From: Pomacea canaliculata
Lineage: Eukaryota > Mollusca > Gastropoda > Architaenioglossa > Ampullariidae
Length of the DNA stretch: 64,000 bases
Direction of reading: 5' to 3'
Assembly: GCF_003073045.1 (NCBI RefSeq)
Contig: NC_037603.1
Location: forward strand, 13,398,192 to 13,462,191
The notes under the pieces were generated by a model, which saw only the letters and a program-made list of their open reading frames with translations, did no database searches and was not told the origin of the DNA. The position numbers and the translations under genes are program-made. This document shows positions 43,094 through 55,059 of this stretch, in pieces. Positions within the stretch are counted from its first letter, which is position 1. Each line of letters opens with the position of its first letter.

Positions 43094-43225
43094 TACAATA
43101 CAATACAATACAACAAAACACAATACAATACAATACAATACAATACAACAAAACACAATACAATACAATACAATACAATACAGCACAATACAATACAATT
43201 TTATCAATCCATAAGGGCAGTTCCA
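43094..43225 (-). repeat. (AATAC)n pentamer array with retroposon-like 3' end
   Basis: Some twenty AATAC units, with AACAAAACAC interruptions, end in TTTTATCAATCCATAAGGGC. Read on the - strand this is a conserved GCCCTTATGGATTG block followed by a TATTG-type tail, the layout of a non-LTR retroposon 3' end. The block matches 33783-33826. Confidence 0.7.
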
Positions 43226-43229
43226 GAAT

Positions 43230-44580
43230 GTGCTCGTACTAGCATATGAGGACATATGAGTACGATATATCGTTGATACTAGAGTACATCGGAGCGAAGG
43301 TTTGGATGTTAAATACCTATGATAGGTCTTTACTTACTGTTGCAATTTTCAGATTTGTACGATAGCGATATCTGGGTCCGTTATGGGATGAAATGAAGTA
43401 TAATGGCTGGGATGGTCTCTAGCGAAGGTAATTCAAACCAACCCTATGAATTCCTTTGAATTACTTATGCAAAAAAGCGAACCTGAAGCTTCTTATCACG
43501 AGAAAAAATTCTGTTACTTTACCCTCGTGACATCTTTGCACTGCTTCATGACTACGGTCCCCAGGAGTAAAGCCATCAATTGCAGCTGCCACCATCCAGT
43601 CTCTCTCACTTTTGGCAAATACCAATTCTCAAAAGACATGGTCTTTTAAAACACATCTTCACTGTACATAAAACTCGAAGACTGCAACTCGGGTTCAACA
43701 GAGTAGGTAAATCACATTTGAAATGACATATTGGAAGAATGCTTTGTAAAAAAATATGCTCGGAATTTTCATTTTTCATAGCATGGGCTGTCATAGATCA
43801 CTTCGAACAGCAATTATTTAGGAAGAGAAATGAAAAAAAAATCTATTCCAATCTAGATACAAATTTCTCTAAGGAACCTTAAAAAACTTCGCTATACTCC
43901 AAGGCACTGTAAATAACTCACTTTACTCCAAGGTATCTTAAAAAACCTCACTACATTCGGATTCTTAAATCTGTGGCTTCCATAAACATACTAATAACTA
44001 GTGAGACGACAAACAGGACTCCAAAACATTGGCCAAATGTATTTAGCAATGTATTAAACAGAAACAGCTTCTGTGAAAATGTCAGTGTTTGAAGGTATGA
44101 ACCGGTATGGAAGTACTTCTCACAGTTTACCGCAGCCAAAGGTCAATGGCAAATTAAGGATACAGGCATAATATTGACTAAACAAAAACAAACAAATCTT
44201 CTATCAATATTCACACTGTACACTGAATTTTAACTATCGTCACCATTCACACATCCCAGCTCCCATAATTCCTTCTGGTCAGCATTCTAGAAAAATGTCT
44301 GCCTTTCATTAACATTTAGCTTCATTAATAGTAACATGACTCTTGTGAACTGATAAACAATCATGTTTACAGCATATGGTCAGAAATCATATGAAGCACT
44401 CATATTCAATATTATAACAGTTATAACAATTAAAGGTATATTTTCACTTAATTTCTAAACTCATTGCGAGCGCGATAGACAAATCGGTTGCACTGGGTGG
44501 TAACTGAGCAGACAGTAAGTTTGGGTACACAGTCAGACCAAGGATCCAAAGGTCCAACATATACGAGTGACGGTTACCCC
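43230..44580. other. Intergenic region, no supported gene
   Basis: AT-rich, with imperfect repeats of 'CTCCAAGG(C/T)A' type near 43896-43950. No domain-bearing frame. Confidence 0.45.
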
Positions 44581-44593
44581 CTTAGGCACTCAC

Positions 44594-44927
44594 CTACCCG
44601 TACAACCCATACCCCACGTAGTCGACCATCTGCCCGAGCGGGACCCGAGGTGTAGTCTCCTGCTTTGTGCTCTTTAAACCTTTTACAGAGATAAGCCAGC
44701 GCCAGCAGACACCGTCCTTCTGTCTTGTCCTCTTGGGTGTCCATCTTCTTTATTTGACATTTGACCTGATGACAGATAACCAGCCGGTCCTCTTGTCTTT
44801 CCTTACGTATAACACGTGACCACCACTGGACTCGTTTTTCTTGGCAGAGTTGGAGAACGCCGAAGATGGTCTCAAGAGTAAAGATTTGCTGGCACGTTGA
44901 GGGATTCTTTATCCTCAGGATCCCTCC
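44594..44927 (-). CDS. Possible orphan coding exon, function unknown
   Basis: On the - strand a 334-nt stretch is open throughout. It is bounded by a usable acceptor (GACTGGGTCAG) and a strong donor (GTAG then GTGAGT), phases 0 and 1. It would encode about 111 residues starting GGILRIKNPSTCQQ, with a basic/acidic middle (RKERQEDR, KKMDTQEDKTEG). I recognise no domain and see no partner exon nearby. It may be a chance open frame. Confidence 0.25.
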
Positions 44928-44949
44928 CTGACCCAGTCTACTCCTCACT

Positions 44950-45212
44950 TCTCCACCGCACGCATTTCATTTAGTTACTTCTACTTTTGCACGCGCGAGT
45001 CCATCAGTGTGACAAGTGATTTCACCGACACTGGAGGCTGAGCGCCGTTCAGACGCAGTGCGTCGGTCGTTGGTGTGTGGCCTGTAGTGGTCGAAAGATG
45101 ATACTCGGGCAATCCCCTTTTGTTAGGTTAATCATGTTGATCAGTAACTGCCAGGAAAACAGAATTTGCACAAAAGTCGGTCAGAAACAGTGTGTGTGTG
45201 TGAGAGAGAGAA

Positions 45213-45243
<31 letters not shown>

Positions 45244-46740
45244 GAGTTTTGTTACCTTGAATGCTTGCCCGGTATAATTTTCTGTCCATGGAAACGCATT
45301 AAACACATTAATTTGGTGAGGAAATTTACATAAGAGTCCTATAATTCATTAAACTATGTCTGACAGGCCAAACTAATAAGTAAAACTGACTTAAACAATT
45401 CCACTGTACATGGCTTGTCAAAAAATGTCTTTGTTGTTTTGTGATTGATTAATATTTTTTAGTAATGCGTAAGTGATTTATAATTGTAAATAAATTAATA
45501 ATTACTAATTATTAATCGAGAAAAGCATCATTGGTTCATTTTTCTCTACAGATGTCAAACGACCAAGACTGAGACCTCTCTGATAGCTATCATAAAATTA
45601 CTTCTTCCAAACTAGTTATGTACTAGGGGTACATTATTCAAAATTTGATCAGTTGGTATTCATTGCATTCAGCATCATTACCAGTCGTCGCAGAGCCGGT
45701 GCCAAAAAAGGTATAAAATAAAATAAAATAAAATAAAATAAAATAAAATAAAACAAAATAAAATAAAATAAAATAAAGCCTCAAAACACAAGATCCTTGT
45801 ACAGCAAACTGCTCATTCCAATCAAATATTGGTGATGAGAGTGTAAAACCAATATCACCAGCTTGTCTCTCAATTGAGACTCTCATCAAAGAACATCCCA
45901 GCCGATAACGAGGCCGGGGGTAGATCGTTCCTCCTCCAGATACGATCCATGCTTTTCATGCATTATGGATCAGCTTTCGATTTCACATCTTTGTACTCAC
46001 AAGTGTCCCCGTCGAAAAGACATCGTAATTTGTCCAACAAGCCCTGGTGTTCCTTTAATATTGAGACAACCATTTAATGGCGCCTTGTCCTTCCTGTGGA
46101 CACTAAGCCTGAGAGAGCTTTGATGAGCTTATGGCTCTGGTCTGTAGCTTTTCTCTGGAAAAGTTTGCAGACATGGTCTTTGTGCTGCTTGTATGAGAGT
46201 TTACAGACATTGCTTTGCTTGCAGACATTATCTTTGTACTGCTCATACAGGAGCTTGCGTGGACATTATTGTTTGACCATCACTGTCACCTTCCCGACAA
46301 GATTTCATCGAACGTGCGGCTTATGAGATTTCCTATTTGTTTTTCCTCTGAAATATTTGGCGCCGGGATACATGGAAAGAAAGTAAAATTAGTCCTGATT
46401 CCCAGCTGAGAAACAATATTAAGTCTTACAGTATATCCCCGGCTTTATGTCTGGTTAGTAATAAGAGATGTGAGAACAAAGGAGACAGAGAAAAAGAGAG
46501 TGAAAAAAAGAGAAAGAAGGGGAACACATGAAGCCGGAAAGAGAGAGAAGGGAAAAGAGATTGAGAGAGGAGGAAGAGTTAGAGGACCCTGATATGAAAA
46601 TAACAACTGTGTTTCCAGTTTTCCTCCCTTTCTGATCAATTACACGTCTGCTCCACCCTCACTTGGGCTTTGATGTATGAGTAGTACTCAGGATCGATAT
46701 GTGGTGTTTTGCTTGACAAGATGAGGTGAGCACAGAGGCT
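44950..46740. other. Intergenic region, no supported gene
   Basis: Contains a GA-rich run at 45200-45248 and the (AAAAT)n array listed separately. The short frames at 45874-46409 overlap in different frames and show no domain. Confidence 0.45.
45714..45778. repeat. (AAAAT)n microsatellite
   Basis: About twelve AAAAT units with one C substitution. It is the complementary type of the (TTTTA)n run at 21677. Confidence 0.95.
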
Positions 46741-46763
46741 GGAAACTTTAGGAAGGATTTGAT

Positions 46764-46882
46764 ATCACACACACACACACACGGACACAGACACACACAG
46801 ACACACACAGACACACACAGACACACATACACACACAGACGGACACACAGACGGACACACACCCACACACCACACACACTGG
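46764..46882. repeat. Compound CA / GACACACA repeat
   Basis: CA runs punctuated by regularly spaced G (ACACACAG units of 8 to 10 bases), then CAGACGGACA units. The Thr/His and Val/Cys frames across it are artefacts. Confidence 0.93.
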
Positions 46883-46884
46883 CG

Positions 46885-49460
46885 CTTTCCTACATGAATT
46901 CACGAAAACACGCGTTGAAGGAAAAACATTCACAAACAAACATTTCCACAGAGACACATAGACTGTGACTATTCCGACAAGCAGGCAGACGAACGGACTG
47001 GTAGCTATTCCGAAAGAGAGACATGTTTGGTAGCTACCATGCGAGAGAAGCAAAGATCCATAACCCATACTCAAAGTTCTTCAAGGCAGGATAATCAGTT
47101 TGGACCAGGTCAAGGGACTGAAGATTATGTGACATGACCGTCGCTGCCACATTTATTTCTCCTGGGAGAGGTGGCGGTGGAGGAGGAGACCATCGACTTG
47201 GTCGACTGATCTGTTCTACGCATGCGCAGACAGCCAGGCGCTGTTGCCGGCTCAACCTTCCCTCCATCATTTCGTCTGCTCAGTCATTCCATGGCCTGGC
47301 CACCTGAGGTTTCCAGATGCTGCCTTTCTGCTTGCACTACAGAGGGAGGTAGAAGCTAACATCAGAAAGTTAATCCTAGCTTTACACCTAACCCAAACCC
47401 CATAGCTATCTTAGTCATAGCTGTCTAGCTAAACCCAAACCCCTCTAGCTATATCATAGATACCAAACTAACATGCTAAAACACATTTGTTCGCACGAGC
47501 TGTCCAAAACAAGCAAAAAAAAAAAAAACTGAACAGTCTGTCACACAATTTTTAAAAATAAAATAACAGTTTTTTTTTAAGAACTAACCTTTAAAATTCG
47601 CACTGAAACCCACTCACCATACCCACTAACCCCGTGATAAAAGTATTTCTGTCAATACTTGAGCACTCTCTTTTTAATTGAATACCATGAAAAGAGGGTT
47701 TCGCGCATGCATTGTAGAAGTCAGTGAAGAAAGGTCACGTGACTTTATTCGATTCCTGGTTGTCATTAGTCTGAGTGGACCTAACATTTGTCTATGACAG
47801 AGAGAATGTGTGTGCGTGCGCCCGCATGCATTTGAATATATGTGTGTGCGAAATTATCATTTTCTTTTTCATTTCCGGTGTAGACTTAGCAGTGTGTGTG
47901 TGTTGTTCGTGCTGTGAGAGAGAGAGACATTGGTATTTGTCTAGTTAAGTGGCGGCCATCATCCAGACATGTTCATCGCGCAGTGTCACTCGTCAAATAA
48001 ATGAATTTTACTTACTGAAGATTATGGCTGACAATACTGTAAATTTGCTGTGGTTCATTATCTGAGGAACAAACCGCTGTTGCTTCAGTGCAGCTGCAAA
48101 CATCGTGGTGTCATCATCTAGAAATAATTGGCAGTCATCACATCAGAACCCAGTGGTGTGATTATCTAGAAATAACCGCTGGCCCCTAAAGGTCGCAAGG
48201 TCCAGTGAGGCTCGTGAGGTCATGTAAAGAACTAAAACAATTGTTTCTAAGGCCAAGCAGGTAATGACTAGCTAGAGGTCTGGTAATTTCCTCTCTTTGT
48301 CTAATCCAACCCTTTATCCACCGGCGTCCTTAGTTCCTCTCCATGCTTTTGTTTGTATGGCTGTCATTATCTGTCTATTTGACCAGCCGATCTGTCTAAA
48401 TGGATAGTAGTCTATCTTCCTTTTGTCTACCTATTTATTGTCACCAAATTTATCTTTTGATTCGTCTATTAGAATAGCAACCAGTCTGTTTCTTCTCCTC
48501 TGTAAACTTTCAAAAACCTATCAGGATGACAAATCCACCCCATCTCTTTCCTCCCTCCTTCCACCAACGAACGACACCCTCAAAGAATCAACCAAACGAT
48601 CGAGTGTCGTGAGATGTCAACATTTTAAAGGCTTTAAACTCAGAGGTTTTTTCCCCCTTTCGCAGTCCTTTGTGTACGCAAATTACCTCCCTTACGTGGA
48701 CGAGGTGTAGACGTGAGGTCAACGAGTTCTGCAGAGTTATTTCCCAAAACATCATCCTGTTTGAGAGATGCTATTGCGCAGAATCTGGATGAACCTGACA
48801 CATGAGTCGCACGAGCGTTGATGACACTAATGACTTGCAGTGTCAACAAGAGAAGGTCCAGTGCACGTGCCAGTCCAGCGAGCAGTTGTTGTTCTTGATT
48901 GGTCTATTGTGTAGGAAAATATAACAGTGATGAACACCGTGGTATCTGAACTCATTAAGGAATTAGCGCAGCAAGAGGATATAGGACCATCCGTGGGGAT
49001 TGTACCTCTGAATAATAAAATTTGTTGTTGTGGTCTTATAAAAGCAATATTTTACATGTTTGGCTTTATCTATTAACTTTCTATTACTATATTTCCTAAT
49101 CAGAAGAAATATGTTAGTAAAGACGACATCACAGGAATTTTTGTTTTAAATCCAAGGACCGTACCTTGTTTTCATTTTCTGTCACCGTCTCTTCGTCCTT
49201 TGGTGAACTCTGATGGTGAACTCTTGAACTTGTTTTTATAGACTTTTTTTTGGTTTTCCTGCGCCATTGATTATCTTTTATACTCTTGTTGAAGGGTTTA
49301 CTCAGGAAAACGAGTGTTTGCGAGACAGAAATAAAGGATGGAGGGAATGGTGCAAATAACTTTGTAAGCACACACACTGATGCCAATCATTTGAGTAGAT
49401 AGCAGCGAAGAAACGGTGAAAGTTGTTTGGCACAAATAAAGACATACCACGATGGATTGT
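46885..49460. other. Intergenic region, no supported gene
   Basis: Includes a stretch with repeated CCCAAACCCC and TAGCTAT strings near 47385-47460. Also two related short blocks near 48108-48186 (CATC(A)TCTAGAAATAA, CAGTGGTGTGATTATCTAGA). Nothing coding is convincing. Confidence 0.45.
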
Positions 49461-49465
49461 CGTTC

Positions 49466-49466
<1 letters not shown>

Positions 49467-49554
<88 letters not shown>
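49467..49554. repeat. (TCA)n microsatellite, about 29 units
   Basis: A perfect trinucleotide run. The poly-His and poly-Met open frames over it are artefacts. Confidence 0.98.
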
Positions 49555-49699
49555 GTTTTGCACCAAGAAGAATCTGTCATCCATCGATAACTCATCTTTC
49601 AACGCTAATTCGGCCTTTCCCCATGTTATAGTTTCCTCCCTTGGCTCTGCTCTGATGTCTTCTTTGTTATCCTTCTAAAAAAGGAATCAGAAAATGCCT

Positions 49700-52600
49700 A
49701 GTGAAAAAAAAACAACAACCAACGAACAAAATAATAAACAAACAAAACCAAAAATAAAAATATAAAAATAAACAACCGCAAAACAAACACACAAACAACA
49801 ATTAAAGCACACCAAAGAAAGAAATAAATCAGTCAATATTGTCAGTTTATCAGCATCGTATCTTTATCGCTCTTTCGCCTCGCATCAAGAATATCTAATG
49901 TGACAAGCCATCCATTTTGTCTGCTAAGGACACACCAATGCTTATCCATCATGCATCATCAATCATGCATCATCCATTATCCACTGGTACTTTGACCAGA
50001 CACGTGGTACACATTGAGGTATGGTCATTTGGAAGCTCGAAGTTGCTGAAATATTGAATGTCTTCATTGTTCTAAGTGGCTGATCTGACTGTACTCTGAA
50101 TATCTTACTTTAACAAAAATCATTTCCATATTTGAGTGATCTGTCACCTACGGCGACATTTTTTAGAGATTGTCATATATTTTTTGTGTGGAGAGCATTG
50201 GACTTTCTGTTAAGTAGTTGTGTGTGTGGGGAGGTAACTATATAAATTCCTTTTCTTTTATTATTATTATATATCTAGAAAGCTTCGAGTCCTTCTATGT
50301 ACAAATCTTTTCATTAATTCTTTTGACTGTTTCGCGTATTCTTCCAATTTCACAGTTGAGTTCTATCACCTGTCCATCTGTATGGCCGCCATCAAGGGCG
50401 TTGTCTCCGCGGAGACTTACCGGTAGCTCGTCTTCATGTCTCCATCCTCTGCAGATGAATAGAGCCTCATTAACGACCAGACAGGTAGGGGGAACTGTCG
50501 TATCAATATTCTGTGGCTTCTAGCAGCGCCGTCTGTAGAGAGCTTGAAGTTTCCTGTCTAATAAAAGATGGTTTATGAGGTTGAGAAAATAGAAGACAAG
50601 CAATGTCAGAGTTAGAGCTGGGTCGCCATCATTCCATTCTCAGAGCTCAGCCATCGACATTATCTTTTAGTCCTCTCCCTGGTCGAAGGAAGTATGAATA
50701 TATACATTATAGATAGATAAATATCTTTGTATTATATATATACTTGTCTTTCTCCAAATGTCCATTTTGTTCATCTCTGTTATATTTTCTTAGTCTACTT
50801 ATCTCTCTCTCTCGTTTATTTGCCTGTGTCCATATTTAATATAAATGCCTCTTTTCTTGTCTCTTCTCATTTTGTTTCATTATAAATATTTCATTTTGTC
50901 TCGTTGTATATCTTTCTGTCCGTCTCCTGTAATTTTGTTTGATTATTAATTTTTTACTCTGTCTCTCATTTTTGTCTCATTATCTATCTTCCTTTCAGGG
51001 CAAACCTAAAAAACTGTTTTGCATGAGAGCGTCTTTGTGCGTCTACGTGTACACGTGTATATGTGTGTATGTGTGCTTATATGTGTGTTTGCTTTTGTGT
51101 GTATATATATATACATGAATGTATGCGTGTGCTGCAGTCTCTATCCTTTTCCTGTTAATTATAAGTACAAGCTACTATATCTGTTCATGTGTTTCTTCTC
51201 TTCTTTTTTTTTCTTTGTTTATCTTTCTCTTACTTCCCATTTGTCTTTCCATTTCATTTCCTTCTGTCTTTCTCTAGTCTATCCCTACCACCATCGTTCC
51301 CTGCGGGTCTACAGATACTTTGCTGTTTAAATCAGGTATTTCCCAGCTGAGGTTTCAATTTCTACACCAGGGGGAGCCACTGGTGTGTCTCTGTCTCTGT
51401 GTCTCTCAGCCAGACTCATCTACGATGCGCAGACCACGTGACAACGATCGAATGTGTTTTTCTCTCTCTATATATATATAAATATTTATGTATAGAAGGT
51501 GTAGAGCAGCCAGTGAACGATAGAAAGAACTTTTGCTGAAGTACCTTGACGAATATTGAATGTATTTACAGTTATTAAAAAAGTTTTATATCAGAGAAAG
51601 AAAGAGAGAGAGAAGAAAAAAAAGGAGAGAGTCAGGGCGAGGAGTTAAAGAAAAAGATGGAGAGATGGGTTAACGGATTCAGGGCTGTGATGTTCGAGAG
51701 GCCGAGAAAGTTGTGTCCTCTAATGGCGAAACTCAAATAAAAATTTCCAGCGAAAGTTTCTAGAACGTTCTATCAAAGTACACTCAGTCCCACATCATAA
51801 ATCGTTCGTCTTGATCACAGAAACTTTTGAGTGCCGCCTTTCCCCGGGTACTCACCTTGACATTTGCACGCGCTTCTCACGAGCACCCCGAAATACATGT
51901 CTGGCATTTGTCTTTCACTCTCTCTCTCTCTGTCTGCCAACCGTTGTACTTGGCCTTATCATCTCTCAGACCCTCACACTGTGTCGATCCCTGACATTTT
52001 CTTTTTTTTCTGAACCAAGTAATATAAATTGTTCTTAATTGATTGTCAAACATTATTATAATTTGTTTTCTTTCTGCAATCGTCAGAATTCTGAATAAAC
52101 TTCAGTAAATATTTTTCATCTCTAGGGTATGGACGTTATTTACCTCAGGAAAATTTTCTGCTTCCTGTTGGCTCAATAAGTCGACTGAGGGTCTTGCACG
52201 TTTCATTTCGAATTCCGTTTCTTAAGCCCATAACTGTTGCTATGACAATGAGTCGTCGCTAATAATGTTGAAAGCACGGTGTGGAATCACCCTGGAGTAT
52301 TTTGAAAAGCTTGCTGTGTGGTGCCAGCAACAAGGTAGCACCTGGAAACAGCGGGCAGCCAGGCCACGGAGAAGTAATATTTTTTTTAAATAGATTGAAA
52401 GAAGCAAGGACTATTAAACTCGCAGACTCTCGCGAGGTTTGGCCTCAAGATAAGCCAGAACATCACTTAAAAATCCTTTTCCCCTCTTCTCTTTGTGTTT
52501 TTATTCATTCCACCTTCATTAAAGGTGTCGTAGAGTGGAAATTTCATTCTAATGGGTAAAACTGAGTATAAAATATTTTCTATAAAATCAACGTGATATT

Positions 52601-52720
52601 CCCCTTCTATTCTCGACCTTTCACCCCTACATGCACCTCCATCAGCAGGTCGAGGTCAACAACACAGAGGTCAGAGTCGTACAATGTACATAGATATGCC
52701 TCGTTGTCATGGTTTCAGCC
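49700..52720. other. Intergenic region, no supported gene
   Basis: Low-complexity AAAC/AAAT sequence at 49705-49800, T- and TCTC-rich sequence at 50740-51300, and a GA-rich stretch near 51595-51665. No domain-bearing open frame is visible. Confidence 0.45.
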
Positions 52721-52800
52721 TCTATGAGAGCTGGGGTAGTGCTGATAAGGCGCAAACGTGACGTCACGAGTTCGATCTCTTTCTCGGCATAGGGATGTTT
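52720..52800 (+). mobile_element. Possible decayed tRNA-derived SINE head
   Basis: GGGGTAGTGCTGATAAGGCGC followed some 30 bases later by GAGTTCGATCTC resembles an A-box region and a B-box (consensus GGTTCGANTCC, 8 of 11 positions) of a tRNA-derived promoter. There is no clear SINE body or tail, and no tRNA fold that I can complete, so it is not a tRNA gene. Confidence 0.3.
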
Positions 52801-53689
52801 GTTTCTCGAGAACCGAAGAACATTCTCGAATACATCTGGGGAACTAGTATTTTGCACCGAGCTTCATTCATCATTACGTAAATTTTTTGTTGTGGCTGTT
52901 GTTGATTTTGGGAAGGAAAAATGTTTCCACCTAAAAGACGATGACTGGGGGGAATCTGGGGAGTGGAGGATGGGACGGGCGAGGAGAGGGAGGGGTTTGG
53001 GAAGGTGCAAGGGGTGCTGTTTACTGTTGCTGGTGCTCTCAAAGATTTTCAAAATTTATTGTAAGGTTTAGCTAGGTCAGCATTAAAGAAGACTACCCCA
53101 CTCGACCTTTAAGTCATTTTCGGTTAATAGATGGATGGCAGGACGTCGTTCGTCGGTCGGAAGCAGCTAGACGTCTATGCAGGTGCTCCGATAAGGCCAT
53201 CCAGCAATGACAAATAGCAAATCAACATCTCAAAAGCCAAGTTGAAAAAGTTTTTAAAAGAAGTTATTTTGAGTCTTTTTCCTTATTTCCACATTTTTGT
53301 GGCTTTTTTCCCTCCCTTTTTATTTTTATTTAACTCTTTCTCTCTCGATCGCTCCATCACCCTCGCACGTTCTGCCATCTGCAAAATCAGCTCTTCACTC
53401 ACTAAACGGATTTCCATGGCTACTGGTTCGGAAAAAAGCGTAAAAAAAAAAAATGAAAACACATACTGGAAAAAACATCACCGTGTTATGATTTAATGAG
53501 CTGCATCATCGCTTCAAGTAAATGGAATTGCATTTCCGCCATTCCAGCTTTCCTTTCCGCTCTTTATTGTATTTTTTCTGTAATAAACTTCATGTCGACC
53601 GAAAATGTCACAAAAGTTGCTGTGATTTATAAGGGCCGCAAATACACACCACATTATCCGAGAGAGATTGTAGCCTGTTGAAGCTGCTT

Positions 53690-53960
53690 TATTCTTGCCC
53701 CTGCCCAACCCATTTTTTATGTCTTTTCTAAGCAAATCAATTTGTTCTTTCTAAAGGTACAAAATGTAATATTTTCTAGATGAAACGTGGGAAGGCCAAG
53801 AAAACGAAAGCAAAACTTGTTAAAGAATAAGGCCTAAAAGAGCTGGTTCCAACAAAAAGAAAATGTTGACCACATTTACAGAATAAAATAAGCAGAGGAC
53901 CAGGAATTCGACTTAAATGTCAATATTTGTTTTTTCAGAATTACAGTCAGACGTTCGAAT
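53690..53960. repeat. Diverged dispersed repeat, copy A
   Basis: Shares ordered blocks with 57405-57665: TTGCCCCTGCCC, AAATCAATTTG, CTAGATGAAA, AATAAGCAGAGGACCAGGAA and TTAAATGTCAATAT. Identity is patchy and the ends are not defined. Confidence 0.5.
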
Positions 53961-55010
53961 ATTTTTTTAAAATAATGAATTATTGTCTGCTTTTATTCTG
54001 GGTTTTTTTTTACTCGCCGTTAATTGGTCAAGAAAAGGTAAAGAAACATTTTCAATATCGACGGTCTGAAAATTTGTATTTTTGAATAAAGAATCGCCAG
54101 ATTCACCAGTTTTGATGTTATTTTCTGAGAAATGTTCACAACCTATGAACCTCCTTTCATAAATATTCTTGAATCTCTACTACAGAAGTGAACAAAGGAA
54201 GTCCAGAAGAAAATCACTGTCAACGGATTGTTCATGTTGCTTACCTGGAGCCTAGACAACTCCACACCACACCTACCTTCTCCACATCCTAGCATGGAAG
54301 CAAGACATCACACCCACACTCTCACTTAGTAATCGAAGTCTGTTATGCTCAGTTCTGACCTTTGACATAACTAGCTCGGGACATCAATCAGGGTTACAAC
54401 CAGGATGAACAGAACAGAGAAATGCAATGCGGTGGGTGTAGCAAGAGGGATGCTGCTTCTTGAGAGATAAAAGTTGATGGTAGAATAGAAAGATGAGAAA
54501 AAAATCAGCAAAAACAAAGCGCTAAGGAGAAAACAAAAGATAAAGGAAAAAAAGGGAGAACAATGCAAAATTAAGAAAAAAAAGTAAGTTACAAGACGGC
54601 CTGAAAAAGAAAGAAAAAAAACCGACAAAAGTTGAATTTCATCATCTATTCCTCCCCCCAGAAAAAGAAAACCAGACACGGACACACATAAGGCTGTCAA
54701 AGAAAATTAGTTTTGGGGATTTGCGTTCCAGAAGAAAAATTAGAGACAATGTTAAGGAAGCACTGAAATTTAAAAATTATCCGTATCAGAGGACAGAGCG
54801 AAACGGTTTTTTGAGAACAAAGGGAAATAATCAACTCCCGGTTGACCCCCAGCTTGACCCTGCCACGAGTCCGGCAGTAAATCAGCTTCAAAGAACTTCG
54901 CGGGATAGCTGTTGGTGGCAAGATATTTCATTGGTCAGTGTTCCGGGTGGGAGTTCTCTTGAGCCTGAGTGTGTTTTGTTGGCAAGACCAGTGTGTCCTT
55001 TGTTGGCAAG
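53961..55010. other. Intergenic region, no supported gene
   Basis: AT-rich, with a purine-rich tract at 54475-54640. The 109-codon frame on the - strand at 54371-54700 is the hydrophobic shadow of that tract. Confidence 0.45.
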
Positions 55011-55016
55011 AAGTGA

Positions 55017-55054
55017 TGGCAATGGCAATGGCAATGCAATGGCAATGGCAATGG
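55017..55054. repeat. (AATGGC)n hexamer repeat
   Basis: Six to seven units with one short interruption (AATGCAATGGC). Confidence 0.9.
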
Positions 55055-55059
55055 CAGAG

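Noticed and set aside
49427..49678. Poly-His and poly-Met proteins
   Set aside because: They are translations of the (TCA)n microsatellite on the two strands.
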